Source: Verrucomicrobiales bacterium
GTDB lineage: Bacteria > Verrucomicrobiota > Verrucomicrobiia > Verrucomicrobiales > V1-33
Direction: 5' to 3'
Assembly (NCBI GenBank): GCA_028293125.1
Contig: JAQGPJ010000010.1
Coordinates: 88,954-152,953, forward strand
Length of the DNA stretch: 64,000 nt
Under the pieces are notes generated by a model. It did no database searches. It saw nothing but the letters and a program-made list of their open reading frames with translations, and was not told where the DNA came from. Of this stretch, positions 42,167 to 50,852 are shown piece by piece; position 1 is the stretch's first letter; each line of letters opens with the position of its first letter. Made by a program: the position numbers and the translations under genes.

Positions 42167-43549
42167 ATGACCGACCCCCTCCTTGATGCCCTGCGCTCCG
42201 TTCTCGGGGCGGAGCATGTCCTGACATCCCCGGAGGACCTGGTGCCCTACAGTTTTGACGGCACGGCCGCGCTGAAGCAGAAGCCCGGTGCAGTGGTGTT
42301 TCCCGCGGACACACAGCAGGTTGCGGCCTGTGTCCGCCTGGCGCGGGAGCATGGGGTCGCGGTGGTGCCGCGCGGATCAGGCACCGGCCTGAGCGGCGGC
42401 AGTGTGCCGCTGAAGGGCTGCCTGGTGATCGCGCTGGTGAGGATGGACCGCATTCTGGAGACCGATCCCCGGAACCTCACCCTGCACGCCCAGTGCGGGG
42501 TGATCACCAAGGACATTGACGACACGGCTGCGGTCCATGGCCTGTTTTATCCGCCGGACCCCGGGTCCATGAAGATCTCCACCATCGGCGGCAATGTCGC
42601 CGAGAACTCCGGCGGCCTGCGCGGCCTGAAATACGGCGTCACCCGCGACTACGTCATGGGGCTGCGGGTGGTTCTGCCGGACGGCACCATCACCTTCCTG
42701 GGCAACAAGTGCGTGAAGGATGTGGCCGGTTACTCGATGAAGGACCTCTTCATCGGCTCCGAGGGCACCCTGGGCATCATCACCGAGGTTCTGCTCAAGC
42801 TCCTGCCCCGTCCCAAAGCCCGCCGCACCATGCTGGCGCTTTACAGCTCCATGGCTCAGGCGGCGGACACGGTCAGCGCCATCATCGCCGCGCACATCAT
42901 TCCCTGCACCTTGGAGTTTCTGGACCGGATGACCCTGCGCTGCGTGGAGGACTTCGCCAAGGTCGGGCTGCCGACCGATGCCGAGGCGCTGCTGCTGATG
43001 GAGACCGACGGCCATCCAGCCGCTGTGGAGGAGGAGGCCGCGCGCATGATGGCCATCGCCCGTGAATGCGGGGCCACGGAGGTCCGCCTCGCCGCCGATG
43101 AGGCCGAGGCCGCGCGCCTGGCCACGGCCCGCCGCTCCGCCTTCTCCGCGCTGGCCCGCATGAGGCCAACCACGATTCTGGAGGATGTCACCGTGCCCCG
43201 CAGCGAGCTGGCGAAGCTGGTGGCCTTTATAGCCGAAACCGCCCGCCGTCATCATCTGCTGGTGGGCACCTTCGGCCACATGGGCGACGGCAATCTGCAT
43301 CCGACCTTCCTGACTGATGAGCGCGATAAGGATGAGATGCACCGTGTGGAGCTGGCCCTCAGTGAAATCGTGGATGAAACCCTGCGCCTCGGCGGCACCA
43401 TCACCGGGGAGCACGGGGTAGGCACCGCTAAAAAGCCTTTCCTCGGCCGGCAGCTGGACGAGGGCAGCCGAGCCCTGCTGCACGCCGTGAAACGGTCCTT
43501 GGACCCGGCGGGGCTGTTCAATCCCGGTAAGATTTTTGACTTGGGTTAG
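42167..43549 (+). CDS. glcD: Glycolate oxidase FAD-binding subunit GlcD
   Basis: The protein has 460 residues. The FAD_binding_4 domain has VVPRGSGTGLSGGSVPLKG near residue 68, GGNVAENSGGLRGLKYGVT near residue 140 and FIGSEGTLGIITEVLLKL near residue 192. The FAD-oxidase C domain ends with GTFGHMGDGNLHPTFL near residue 366 and TGEHGVGTAKKPFL near residue 417. It oxidises glycolate to glyoxylate, or D-lactate to pyruvate in close relatives, with electrons passed to the GlcF iron-sulfur subunit and the quinone pool. glcF follows 157 bases downstream. A glcE gene, present between glcD and glcF in Escherichia coli, is absent here. Confidence 0.9.
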   Translation: MTDPLLDALRSVLGAEHVLTSPEDLVPYSFDGTAALKQKPGAVVFPADTQQVAACVRLAREHGVAVVPRGSGTGLSGGSVPLKGCLVIALVRMDRILETDPRNLTLHAQCGVITKDIDDTAAVHGLFYPPDPGSMKISTIGGNVAENSGGLRGLKYGVTRDYVMGLRVVLPDGTITFLGNKCVKDVAGYSMKDLFIGSEGTLGIITEVLLKLLPRPKARRTMLALYSSMAQAADTVSAIIAAHIIPCTLEFLDRMTLRCVEDFAKVGLPTDAEALLLMETDGHPAAVEEEAARMMAIARECGATEVRLAADEAEAARLATARRSAFSALARMRPTTILEDVTVPRSELAKLVAFIAETARRHHLLVGTFGHMGDGNLHPTFLTDERDKDEMHRVELALSEIVDETLRLGGTITGEHGVGTAKKPFLGRQLDEGSRALLHAVKRSLDPAGLFNPGKIFDLG

Positions 43550-43706
43550 GAGGGCTGTTTGCGGTATGCACCAGACTGCCGGAGTCCGTGCCCTGATCCC
43601 AAGCTTCTCCCCACATTCCGATTTTCAAACCTGTGTCCGGATTTTTCAGCCGCCGTCCTCTCCGGGGGGCCTGCGCTGAGAAACTCAACCACTGACCCCT
43701 CCCCCC

Positions 43707-45074
43707 GTGTCCGATCCCTCCCTCCTGGCCAAACTCGACTACTCCGTGCTCCAGCAGTGCATGCATTGCGGTATGTGCCTGCCGACCTGCCCGACCTACA
43801 TGGAGACCAAGCGCGAGCGGAACAGCCCGCGTGGGCGCATCTCCCTGATGCGGTCCATCGCCGACGGGGACCTCACCGCCAGCCGGGCCTTCGCGGAGGA
43901 GATGTATTACTGCCTCGGGTGTTTGGCGTGCGAGACCGCCTGTCCCGCCGGCGTGAATTACAGTGAGCTGTTTGAGACCGCACGGGCCGAGATCGAGCGC
44001 ACCGGCGCCGCAGCCACCCCGCAGCGCACTTTCTGGCGCTGGCTTACGCTGAAGATCCTTTTCCAGAAGCCCCGCCTCCTCCGCGCAGTGGGCGTTCTCA
44101 TGCGGATTTATCAGCAAAGTGGGATGATGGCGCTGATGCGGAAATCCGGACTGCTCCGTTTTCTGCCGCCCTCTCTGCGGGATCTGGAGCCACAGACGCC
44201 GGTCATCGCGCCGGCTTTCTCCGATCAGCTGATCAGTCCGATGGAGATTCCGTCCACTGTCAGTCCGCCGCGCCACCGGGTGGCCCTGCTGACCGGCTGT
44301 GTGCAGGATCTGGTGTTTCCGGATGTGAACCGCGACACCGCCGATGTCCTGCTGGCCAACGGCTGTGAGGTCATGACTCCGCCGGTCCAGCCCTGCTGCG
44401 GCTCCCTCCACGCCCACAACGGCGACCTGGAGGCCGCGCGCTCCCTGGCGCGCCGCCAGCTCGATCTCTTTCCCGTGGAGCAGCTGGACGCCATCATCAC
44501 CAATGCCGGCGGCTGCGGATCCCATCTGAAAAAATACGGGCACCTTCTGGCGGACGATCCCGCCTATGCCGGACGGGCTGCACTTTGGGATTCCAAGCTG
44601 AAGGACATCCACGAATGGCTGATGCAGACCGGCTGCCGGGTGCCGGAGGCCGGCTGCGGGGAGACCAGCGCCACCTATCATGAGTCCTGCCATCTCTGCC
44701 ACGGCCAGCGCGTCACCCGCCAGCCGCGCGAGCTGCTGAAGCTCATCCCCGGACTGACTCTGACGGAACTGCCGGAGTCGTCCTGGTGCTGCGGCAGCGC
44801 CGGCATTTACAATATCACGCAGCCGGAGCAGTCCGCGAAACTGCTGCAGCGCAAGCTGCGGCACCTTGAGTCCACCAAGGCCCCGGTGGTCGCCACCGCC
44901 AATCCTGGCTGTCATCTCCAGCTTCAGAACGGCCTCCGCGCCGAGGATTCCCCCTCGTGCCAAAGTGTCGTCCATCCTATCAGCCTGCTGGCCCGCGCCT
45001 ACCGGGCGGAGCGGGCCGGAACTGCGGAGCAGTCAGGTCCGGGTGGTCATTCCTCCGGGTCCGGCGTTCACTGA
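43707..45074 (+). CDS. glcF: Glycolate oxidase iron-sulfur subunit GlcF
   Basis: The protein has 455 residues from GTG at 43707, after a C/T-rich leader. Two [4Fe-4S] ferredoxin motifs lie in the first 90 residues: CMHCGMCLPTCPTY and CLGCLACETACPAG. Two cysteine-rich CCG domains follow, with PCCGSLHAHNGD near residue 232 and WCCGSAGIYN near residue 362. Glycolate dehydrogenase uses this subunit to move electrons from GlcD to the membrane. The last 25 residues are a Gly/Ser-rich tail. It pairs with glcD upstream, without glcE. The convergent metallopeptidase gene ends 38 bases away. Confidence 0.9.
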   Translation: MSDPSLLAKLDYSVLQQCMHCGMCLPTCPTYMETKRERNSPRGRISLMRSIADGDLTASRAFAEEMYYCLGCLACETACPAGVNYSELFETARAEIERTGAAATPQRTFWRWLTLKILFQKPRLLRAVGVLMRIYQQSGMMALMRKSGLLRFLPPSLRDLEPQTPVIAPAFSDQLISPMEIPSTVSPPRHRVALLTGCVQDLVFPDVNRDTADVLLANGCEVMTPPVQPCCGSLHAHNGDLEAARSLARRQLDLFPVEQLDAIITNAGGCGSHLKKYGHLLADDPAYAGRAALWDSKLKDIHEWLMQTGCRVPEAGCGETSATYHESCHLCHGQRVTRQPRELLKLIPGLTLTELPESSWCCGSAGIYNITQPEQSAKLLQRKLRHLESTKAPVVATANPGCHLQLQNGLRAEDSPSCQSVVHPISLLARAYRAERAGTAEQSGPGGHSSGSGVH

Positions 45075-45112
45075 CAGAAGCCTCGTTTTTCTGACTGACT
45101 ACTGGCCGGCAG

Positions 45113-46498
45113 TCATTTCTTCAAATCCAGTCCGGCGTCGTTGCCGTTCTCATCCACGGCGGTCACTTTGTTGGGGACTTTGCCGCCATTGAGGGAGGAG
45201 ATCTCCTCCAGGGTCAGGGTGACTTTGCGCGGGGCTTTGTCTTTGTACTCCTGAAATCCGCGGATGTCGGACCCCTCCCAAAACCCCAGCACGCGGATGC
45301 CGGCGCGGGATTCAAAGGTGACGCTGTCCTTTTTGGCATCGAAGGTGATTTCCGGCCCCCGCTCCGGGCGGGTTCCGGGATCCTCGGGCTGGAACCATGG
45401 ACTCCAACGCAGGCGTGAGGCGCTGACGGGGGCGAACCACGCCTCGGAGCCGGCGGCGAAAAACTCCGGTTTCCGGCCTGGCAGGCTTTCACTGAAAGTG
45501 AAGAAACGGTTCAGGCGGTCAAAACCGCGGGTCATGATGCAGCGGTCATCCTGGCAGTGCGGCAGGCCGAAGGCATGGCTCATCTCATGAAGCGTGGCCC
45601 CCAGGGTAGTGGAGGCCAGCCCCCAGTAAGTGCCGCGCCCCACGCTGTCATCGTGAACGCGGGAGACATCGTATTTACGGTCGTCCAGAAACGCCTGCTG
45701 CACGGATTCCACTTTGCCCGGCCAGGAGAAAACCGAGGCACTGCCAAAGAGCCCCAGATTACCCCCGCCGAGGGCGGTGTGGGCCAGCATGCGTCCCGTC
45801 CCCGGATCCTTCCGCGTGAATGACATCAGAGCGAGGTTTTTGGCATTTTTGTCCGGATAGCGGGTGTTGAGGAAATGATTCAGCTCGCCCCAGATCCGCT
45901 GGCCGTCACCCATTTCCTGATAGTGCTTCAGCGGCTGCGGGACTTTGATGGTATGGACCACCACCTTTCCGGCGCGGTCGGTCTCCAGGCCAAAGGTGCG
46001 GCAACCATAGCCCAGCTCCTGCATACGCTCGGCAGTGAAGCACTGGAGCAGGAGGGCGGCGGTGGCGATCCGGTCCTCATAGTTCTGCGGATAACCGTCC
46101 ACGGGCGTGGCGTAATCGGTGTTGCCCTGGTCATCCGCCAGCCAAATGAGACGCACATAACGCGGATTGGTCATCGGCTTATAGGTGATCCGCAGTTTAG
46201 CAGGCAGGCCGGAGCGCTCGGTTTTGATCTCGATGGTGTTTTCGCCCGGCGCGAGCTCCAGCAGCGCCTTGAATTTGCCCTCATGCACCAGACCGGTGCT
46301 CTCCACAGGTTTGGCCGTTCCCTTGACCGTGCGCAGGGTCATCTTCTCCGCTCCGGGCTCCACATCGCCGCGGATCAGGATCACAGGATGCCGCACCACG
46401 TCCTGAGCCTTGAAATTGCCCACTTTCACCTCCGCCCGCAGAACGGCGGCCTGAAAAAGGAGGAGGGCGGGACAGAGCAAGAGGGCGCGGAGCTTCAT
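45113..46498 (-). CDS. Secreted metzincin-like zinc metallopeptidase (YIL108W-like)
   Basis: The protein has 461 residues with a signal peptide (LRALLLCPALLLFQAAVLRA). The metal motif is HEMSHAFGLPH: His304, Glu305, His308 and His314, a full HExxHxxGxxH. It is followed by a Cys-rich turn and IMTRGFDRLNRFFTF about ten residues later, where metzincins place their Met-turn. The N-terminal 110 residues look like a beta-sandwich (VILIRGDVEPG, ENTIEIK). The body (VRLIWLADDQGNTDYATPVD, GYGCRTFGLETD) resembles the YIL108W-type putative peptidase family known mainly from eukaryotes. A C-terminal segment (GIRVLGFWEGSDIRGFQEY) may bind carbohydrate. The substrate is unknown, and the family call is from memory of the motif rather than a search. 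Confidence 0.7.
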   Translation of the reverse strand: MKLRALLLCPALLLFQAAVLRAEVKVGNFKAQDVVRHPVILIRGDVEPGAEKMTLRTVKGTAKPVESTGLVHEGKFKALLELAPGENTIEIKTERSGLPAKLRITYKPMTNPRYVRLIWLADDQGNTDYATPVDGYPQNYEDRIATAALLLQCFTAERMQELGYGCRTFGLETDRAGKVVVHTIKVPQPLKHYQEMGDGQRIWGELNHFLNTRYPDKNAKNLALMSFTRKDPGTGRMLAHTALGGGNLGLFGSASVFSWPGKVESVQQAFLDDRKYDVSRVHDDSVGRGTYWGLASTTLGATLHEMSHAFGLPHCQDDRCIMTRGFDRLNRFFTFSESLPGRKPEFFAAGSEAWFAPVSASRLRWSPWFQPEDPGTRPERGPEITFDAKKDSVTFESRAGIRVLGFWEGSDIRGFQEYKDKAPRKVTLTLEEISSLNGGKVPNKVTAVDENGNDAGLDLKK

Positions 46499-46681
46499 GG
46501 ACCTTCTGTAACCGGAACCTGCGGGCCTTCAAGGCCCGGAGACGCGGGGCTGAGCGGGGCGGGATGGAATGGGCAAAAAAGACGGGATGGGATTTGTCCT
46601 GAACCCCGGCCAGCCATTGAAACGGAGGCTTGCAAGTCCGGACCGGCGGTGGAATTTTAATAAACTGACTTCCATCGTCCC

Positions 46682-47179
46682 ATGAATCCTGTCCAAGGCT
46701 TTCACCTCATCAGGCCGGAGGATCTTTTCTGGCGGCCATCCCATCTGATGCGCATTCCCAACGCGGATTATTTGGAGCGCACCGGCAGTGAAAACATGGG
46801 AGCCCGGCTGTGGCGGCTGCCACCCCAAAGCGCCAATACTCTGCACCGGCACATCCGCGCCGAGGAATTCTATTTTGTGCTCGAGGGCACAGGCCGTTTG
46901 CTGGTGGGTGGCCGGACGCTGACCGTGCCGAAGCATGGCGGGGTGCTGGTGGGGCCGGAGCAGCTGCGACAGGTGTTCAACGATACGGATGAGGAAGTGC
47001 TGTGGCTGATCATCGGAGCTCCGGAGGAGTTGGAGTTTCTCCAGGGGTCCAAATCAAAAATGAACCTTTCACTTATTTATCCGGTGGATCCAACCCGGCT
47101 GCCGGCGGAGCTAGCCGGGGTGGAATGGCCTCCGAAACCGCCGACGGAGGCTGTTGCGGGGGAAGAGAACCATTCATGA
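46682..47179 (+). CDS. Cupin-domain protein
   Basis: The protein has 165 residues. Cupin motif 1 is TLHRHIRAEEFYFVLEGTGR (residues about 55-74), with two His and one Glu as possible metal ligands, followed by a Gly in LLVGG. Motif 2 is HGGVLVGPEQLRQVFN near residue 84. The C-terminal 40 residues form a Pro-rich tail (YPVDPTRLPAEL). Such small single-domain cupins are often isomerases, dioxygenases or sensors, and the sequence does not say which. It begins 183 bases from the divergent metallopeptidase start and is 40 bases upstream of a thioredoxin-like gene that leads into a hybrid kinase. Confidence 0.8.
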   Translation: MNPVQGFHLIRPEDLFWRPSHLMRIPNADYLERTGSENMGARLWRLPPQSANTLHRHIRAEEFYFVLEGTGRLLVGGRTLTVPKHGGVLVGPEQLRQVFNDTDEEVLWLIIGAPEELEFLQGSKSKMNLSLIYPVDPTRLPAELAGVEWPPKPPTEAVAGEENHS

Positions 47180-47219
47180 TCACTTGAAATCCAGCCTAAT
47201 AAAATTTACCCCTGCCGCA

Positions 47220-47909
47220 ATGCCGGGAAGAACCCTCAGCTATCTGGCGGGAATCGTGTGGCTGGGCGCTGCGGGGGCGGGCATCGCCAGCCTGTGGCAC
47301 TACAGTCTGATACCGGCTGCTGTGCAGAAAGCCGGATTCTCCTGGCCACAGGGCAGCGCCCTTTCCAAGGCAGCGGACGGCCGCTTCAGCCTAGTGATGT
47401 TCCTGCATCCGGAGTGTCCATGTTCGCGGGCCAGCGTGGAGGAACTTTCGGTGCTGCTGGCGCGCCATCCGGGCCGCATCCTACCACAGGTGGTGTTTTT
47501 CACGCCGGAGGATAAAAAAACGGAGTGGAGTGACACGCGCTTGTGGCGGCAGGCGCGGGAGCTGCCGGGAGTGCGGACCCGCATGGATGAGGCTGGGCGG
47601 GAGGCGGAGCGTTTTGGAGCCAGCTCCTCCGGGGAGACTTTTGTATATGACCCCCAAGGCACGCTGGTGTTTCACGGCGGGGTCACCTCCGCGCGGGGGC
47701 ACGAGGGGGACAATGACGGCTTGGCGGCTATTGAGAATCTGGTGGGAAAAGCCATTGTCGAAACCTCCGGCACCCGTTCCCCTGATGGAGGCGGGCAGCA
47801 TGAGGTGAAAACTCCAGTTTATGGCTGCCCGCTCCATGATGAGGGGGAAAGGAAAAAGGCGTTGCCGGAAGCTGTTTTAAAAACCAGACGTGAACAGCCG
47901 TCCGGCTAA
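47220..47909 (+). CDS. Membrane-anchored thioredoxin-like protein with CPC motif
   Basis: The protein has 229 residues from ATG at 47220. An N-terminal helix (YLAGIVWLGAAGAGIASLW, about residues 7-25) anchors it, and the rest faces the periplasm. The thioredoxin-like core has VMFLHPECPCSRASVEELSV near residue 60, where the active-site position reads CPC rather than CxxC, with a following Ser. Later conserved parts are SGETFVYDPQGTLVFHGGVT near residue 139 and TPVYGCPLHDEGE near residue 200. This resembles the RedB-like group of redox proteins. It may transfer disulfides or bind metal. The stop precedes the hybrid kinase ATG by ten bases, so the two are probably co-translated and functionally linked. 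Confidence 0.75.
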   Translation: MPGRTLSYLAGIVWLGAAGAGIASLWHYSLIPAAVQKAGFSWPQGSALSKAADGRFSLVMFLHPECPCSRASVEELSVLLARHPGRILPQVVFFTPEDKKTEWSDTRLWRQARELPGVRTRMDEAGREAERFGASSSGETFVYDPQGTLVFHGGVTSARGHEGDNDGLAAIENLVGKAIVETSGTRSPDGGGQHEVKTPVYGCPLHDEGERKKALPEAVLKTRREQPSG

Positions 47910-47919
47910 GGCGGAAACG

Positions 47920-50694
47920 ATGACCGACACCTCCTCCCAAACCCTGCAGGAACAGAAGGAAAAGCTTTTCGCTGCCCAGCAGGAAACCGTCTGCCGGAAT
48001 ACAGACCGGATTTTCAAATGGCTGCTGCTGCTGCAATGGCTGGTGGGTATAGGGCTGGCACTTGAATTTTCGCCGCTGGTTTGGGCGGGGGAAAGCAGCA
48101 AAGTCCATCCCCATGTCTGGGCGGCGCTGGTTCTGGGAGGGATTATTTCAGTCTTTCCAGCCCTGCTGGCTTGGAAACAGCCAGGCCGGCAGTTCACCCG
48201 CCATGTGGTGGCGGTCGGGCAGATGCTGATGGGCGCGCTGCTGATCCATCTGACAGGTGGCCGCATTGAGACTCATTTCCATGTGTTCGGCTCTCTGGCC
48301 TTTCTGGCATTCTACCGGGACTGGAAGGTGCTGATCACAGCCACTGCGGTGGTGATGGCGGACCATCTGCTGCGGGGATCCTTCTGGCCGCAATCCATTT
48401 ACGGCACGGTGAGCCGGTCCTTCTGGCGCACAGCAGAGCACGCGGGGTGGGTGATTTTTGAGAATGTTTTTCTCCTGCTCTCCATCCGACAGAGCCTTTG
48501 GGAGATGCGCCGGCAGGCCGGGCAGCAGGCGGAACTGGAGCGCATCAATGCCGACGTGGAGGAGCAGGTGCGGCGGCGCACTGCGGATCTGGCTTTCAGC
48601 GAGGAGAAATTCCGCGTGATGAGCACCAGTGCCCCGGTCGGTATTTTTCAGACCAACGCCAAAGGCGAGTGCACCTATGTGAATAACCGCTGGCGGGAGA
48701 TCACCCGGTGCCAGGACATGGAGAATCCGGCGCAGTTGGTGGCGTATCTGCATCCGGATGACCGCCGGCAGGTCCTCGAAGCCTGGCAGGCCGTAATGGA
48801 GCAGGGAGTGTCTTTTGACTGTGAATGCCGGCTACTGCCTCTGATCCTGCATGATGAGGACAAAATGAAGTCCAGTGAGGGCGGCGAAGCCGGCGGGGAT
48901 GGAGCCCTGAGGGTGGACGGTGTGCGGTGGCTGCACATCTGCGCCAATGCCCTGCGGGCCCGGACCGGGATCACCGGTACCGTGGGCACCATCACGGATG
49001 TGACCCAGCGCCGGAACACCGAGAATGAACTTGCGCTGGCGCGGGACGCGGCCATGGAGTCCGCCCGACTGAAGTCGGAGTTTCTCGCCAACATGAGCCA
49101 TGAGATCCGCACGCCGATGAATGCCGTCATCGGCTTGAGTAATCTGGTGCTGGACACGGAGCTGACCGATCAGCAACGCGATTTCATCACCACCGTGTGC
49201 CACAGCGCCGAGTCGCTGCTGACCATTCTCAACGATATTCTGGATTTCTCCAAGATCGAGTCCGGCAAGCTGCTGTTCGAGGAGGAGGACTTCAGCCTGC
49301 GCCACGCGATGGAGGACACCTTGGAGCTGATGGCGGAGCGCGCCCACATCAAGAGGCTGGAGTTGGTGGGACTGGTGCAGCCCAACACCCCGGTGCAGCT
49401 GCGCGGGGATTCCGGCCGGCTGAGGCAGGTGCTGATCAATCTGTTGAGCAATGCCGTGAAATTCACGGAATCCGGCGAGGTGGTGATGAGCGTGGCCCTG
49501 GTGTCCCGGAATGCCGACACGGTGAAGCTCCGGTTCGAGGTGAGGGACACGGGCATCGGCATTTCACCGGAAGTGGAGGAGCGGCTGTTCAGCGCTTTCA
49601 GCCAGGGTGACGGCTCCACGACCCGCAAGTATGGAGGGACAGGTCTCGGACTGGTGATCTGCAAACGGATTGTGGAAATGATGGGCGGGGATATCGGACT
49701 GCACAGCGAGCCCGGCCAAGGGACGCTTTTCTGGTTCACCGCAGTCTTTAAACATTCCCACGCTCCCTTGGAGCTGACGCCGCATCTTCCCGGCTCCAAT
49801 ACCCCGACAGGAGTGAATGCACTGATCGTGGACGACAACCTGACCAACATCATGGTACTGCACCATCAGCTGGCGGCTTGGGGCATGACCTCCCGCCACG
49901 CCTCCAGCGCGGATGATGCCATGCGGCTGATGGAGCAGGAGATGGCGGCCGGCAAACCGTTCCAGATCATTCTGCTGGATATGCAGATGCCTGAGCGCAC
50001 GGGGCTGGATCTGGCGCGGGAAATCAAGGCGCATCCGGCTTTTTCCGGCACGCCGGTCATCATGCTAACCTCCTTGGGGATGCGGATGGAGCCGGATGTG
50101 CTGCGCGAGGCCGGCATTCTCGAATGCCTGCTGAAACCGGTGCGGCAGTCCCGGCTTTATGACTGTCTGTTGAAACACCTGCCGGCCCGGCGCCGCTCCG
50201 CGGCGCTGGAGAACGTGCCTGTCCGCAGTGCGAAGCCCCCTCCCGCCGTCCCCGCCTCCGCGTTATCCACTGCGGCATTGCGCATTCTGGTGGCGGAGGA
50301 CAATCTGGTGAACCAGAAAGTGATCGTGCTCCAGTTGAAGAAGCTCGGCTGGACCGCCCAAGTGGCTGCCAATGGCTATGAGGTGCTGGATGCCATGGAC
50401 CGCTCGCGGTTTGATCTCATCCTGATGGACTGCCAGATGCCGGAGATGGAGGGATACGAGGCCACCCGGCGGATCCGGGACCGGGAGCGGATGCGGGGGG
50501 TGCCGGAGGCGGACCGTGTTTACATCGTGGCGCTGACCGCCAACGCCATGACCGGGGACCGCGAGCGGTGCTTGGCCGTGGGCATGAATGATTACCTGAG
50601 CAAGCCTGTGAAGCACGATATGCTGGCGGCCGCTATCCGGCGCTTTGCCGACAGTCGGCATCAGCCCGCCGGAGAGGCCGCCGCTGTTCCCTGA
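47920..50694 (+). CDS. Hybrid sensor histidine kinase with two receiver domains
   Basis: The protein has 924 residues from ATG at 47920; an in-frame GTG at 47890 would overlap the upstream gene. Residues about 30-190 hold about five membrane helices with THFHVFGSLAFLAFYRDWKV, an uncharacterised sensor module. A coiled coil lies at about 195-225 and a PAS domain at about 235-360. The HisKA domain carries His394 in NMSHEIRTPMNA. The HATPase domain has GTGLGLVICKRIVEMMGG near residue 570. Two receiver domains follow, with Asp687 (LLDMQMPERTG) and Asp837 (LMDCQMPEMEG) as phosphoacceptors. No output domain or Hpt is attached. It starts ten bases after the thioredoxin-like gene, so the sensed signal may be redox-related; that is inference. 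Confidence 0.9.
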   Translation: MTDTSSQTLQEQKEKLFAAQQETVCRNTDRIFKWLLLLQWLVGIGLALEFSPLVWAGESSKVHPHVWAALVLGGIISVFPALLAWKQPGRQFTRHVVAVGQMLMGALLIHLTGGRIETHFHVFGSLAFLAFYRDWKVLITATAVVMADHLLRGSFWPQSIYGTVSRSFWRTAEHAGWVIFENVFLLLSIRQSLWEMRRQAGQQAELERINADVEEQVRRRTADLAFSEEKFRVMSTSAPVGIFQTNAKGECTYVNNRWREITRCQDMENPAQLVAYLHPDDRRQVLEAWQAVMEQGVSFDCECRLLPLILHDEDKMKSSEGGEAGGDGALRVDGVRWLHICANALRARTGITGTVGTITDVTQRRNTENELALARDAAMESARLKSEFLANMSHEIRTPMNAVIGLSNLVLDTELTDQQRDFITTVCHSAESLLTILNDILDFSKIESGKLLFEEEDFSLRHAMEDTLELMAERAHIKRLELVGLVQPNTPVQLRGDSGRLRQVLINLLSNAVKFTESGEVVMSVALVSRNADTVKLRFEVRDTGIGISPEVEERLFSAFSQGDGSTTRKYGGTGLGLVICKRIVEMMGGDIGLHSEPGQGTLFWFTAVFKHSHAPLELTPHLPGSNTPTGVNALIVDDNLTNIMVLHHQLAAWGMTSRHASSADDAMRLMEQEMAAGKPFQIILLDMQMPERTGLDLAREIKAHPAFSGTPVIMLTSLGMRMEPDVLREAGILECLLKPVRQSRLYDCLLKHLPARRRSAALENVPVRSAKPPPAVPASALSTAALRILVAEDNLVNQKVIVLQLKKLGWTAQVAANGYEVLDAMDRSRFDLILMDCQMPEMEGYEATRRIRDRERMRGVPEADRVYIVALTANAMTGDRERCLAVGMNDYLSKPVKHDMLAAAIRRFADSRHQPAGEAAAVP

Positions 50695-50852
50695 AGAGAA
50701 GGGCAGGTTTCAAAAAGGAAAATACAGACGGGAGCGGGACTGGCCAGCATCCGATGCTGGGCCTGGGTGCCGGATACCGGATACTGTGAAAGCTTTTCCT
50801 TGCCGCTCCGGATATCCCCTGGCATGAATCGGAACGCGCCGTGTCTTCTGTT

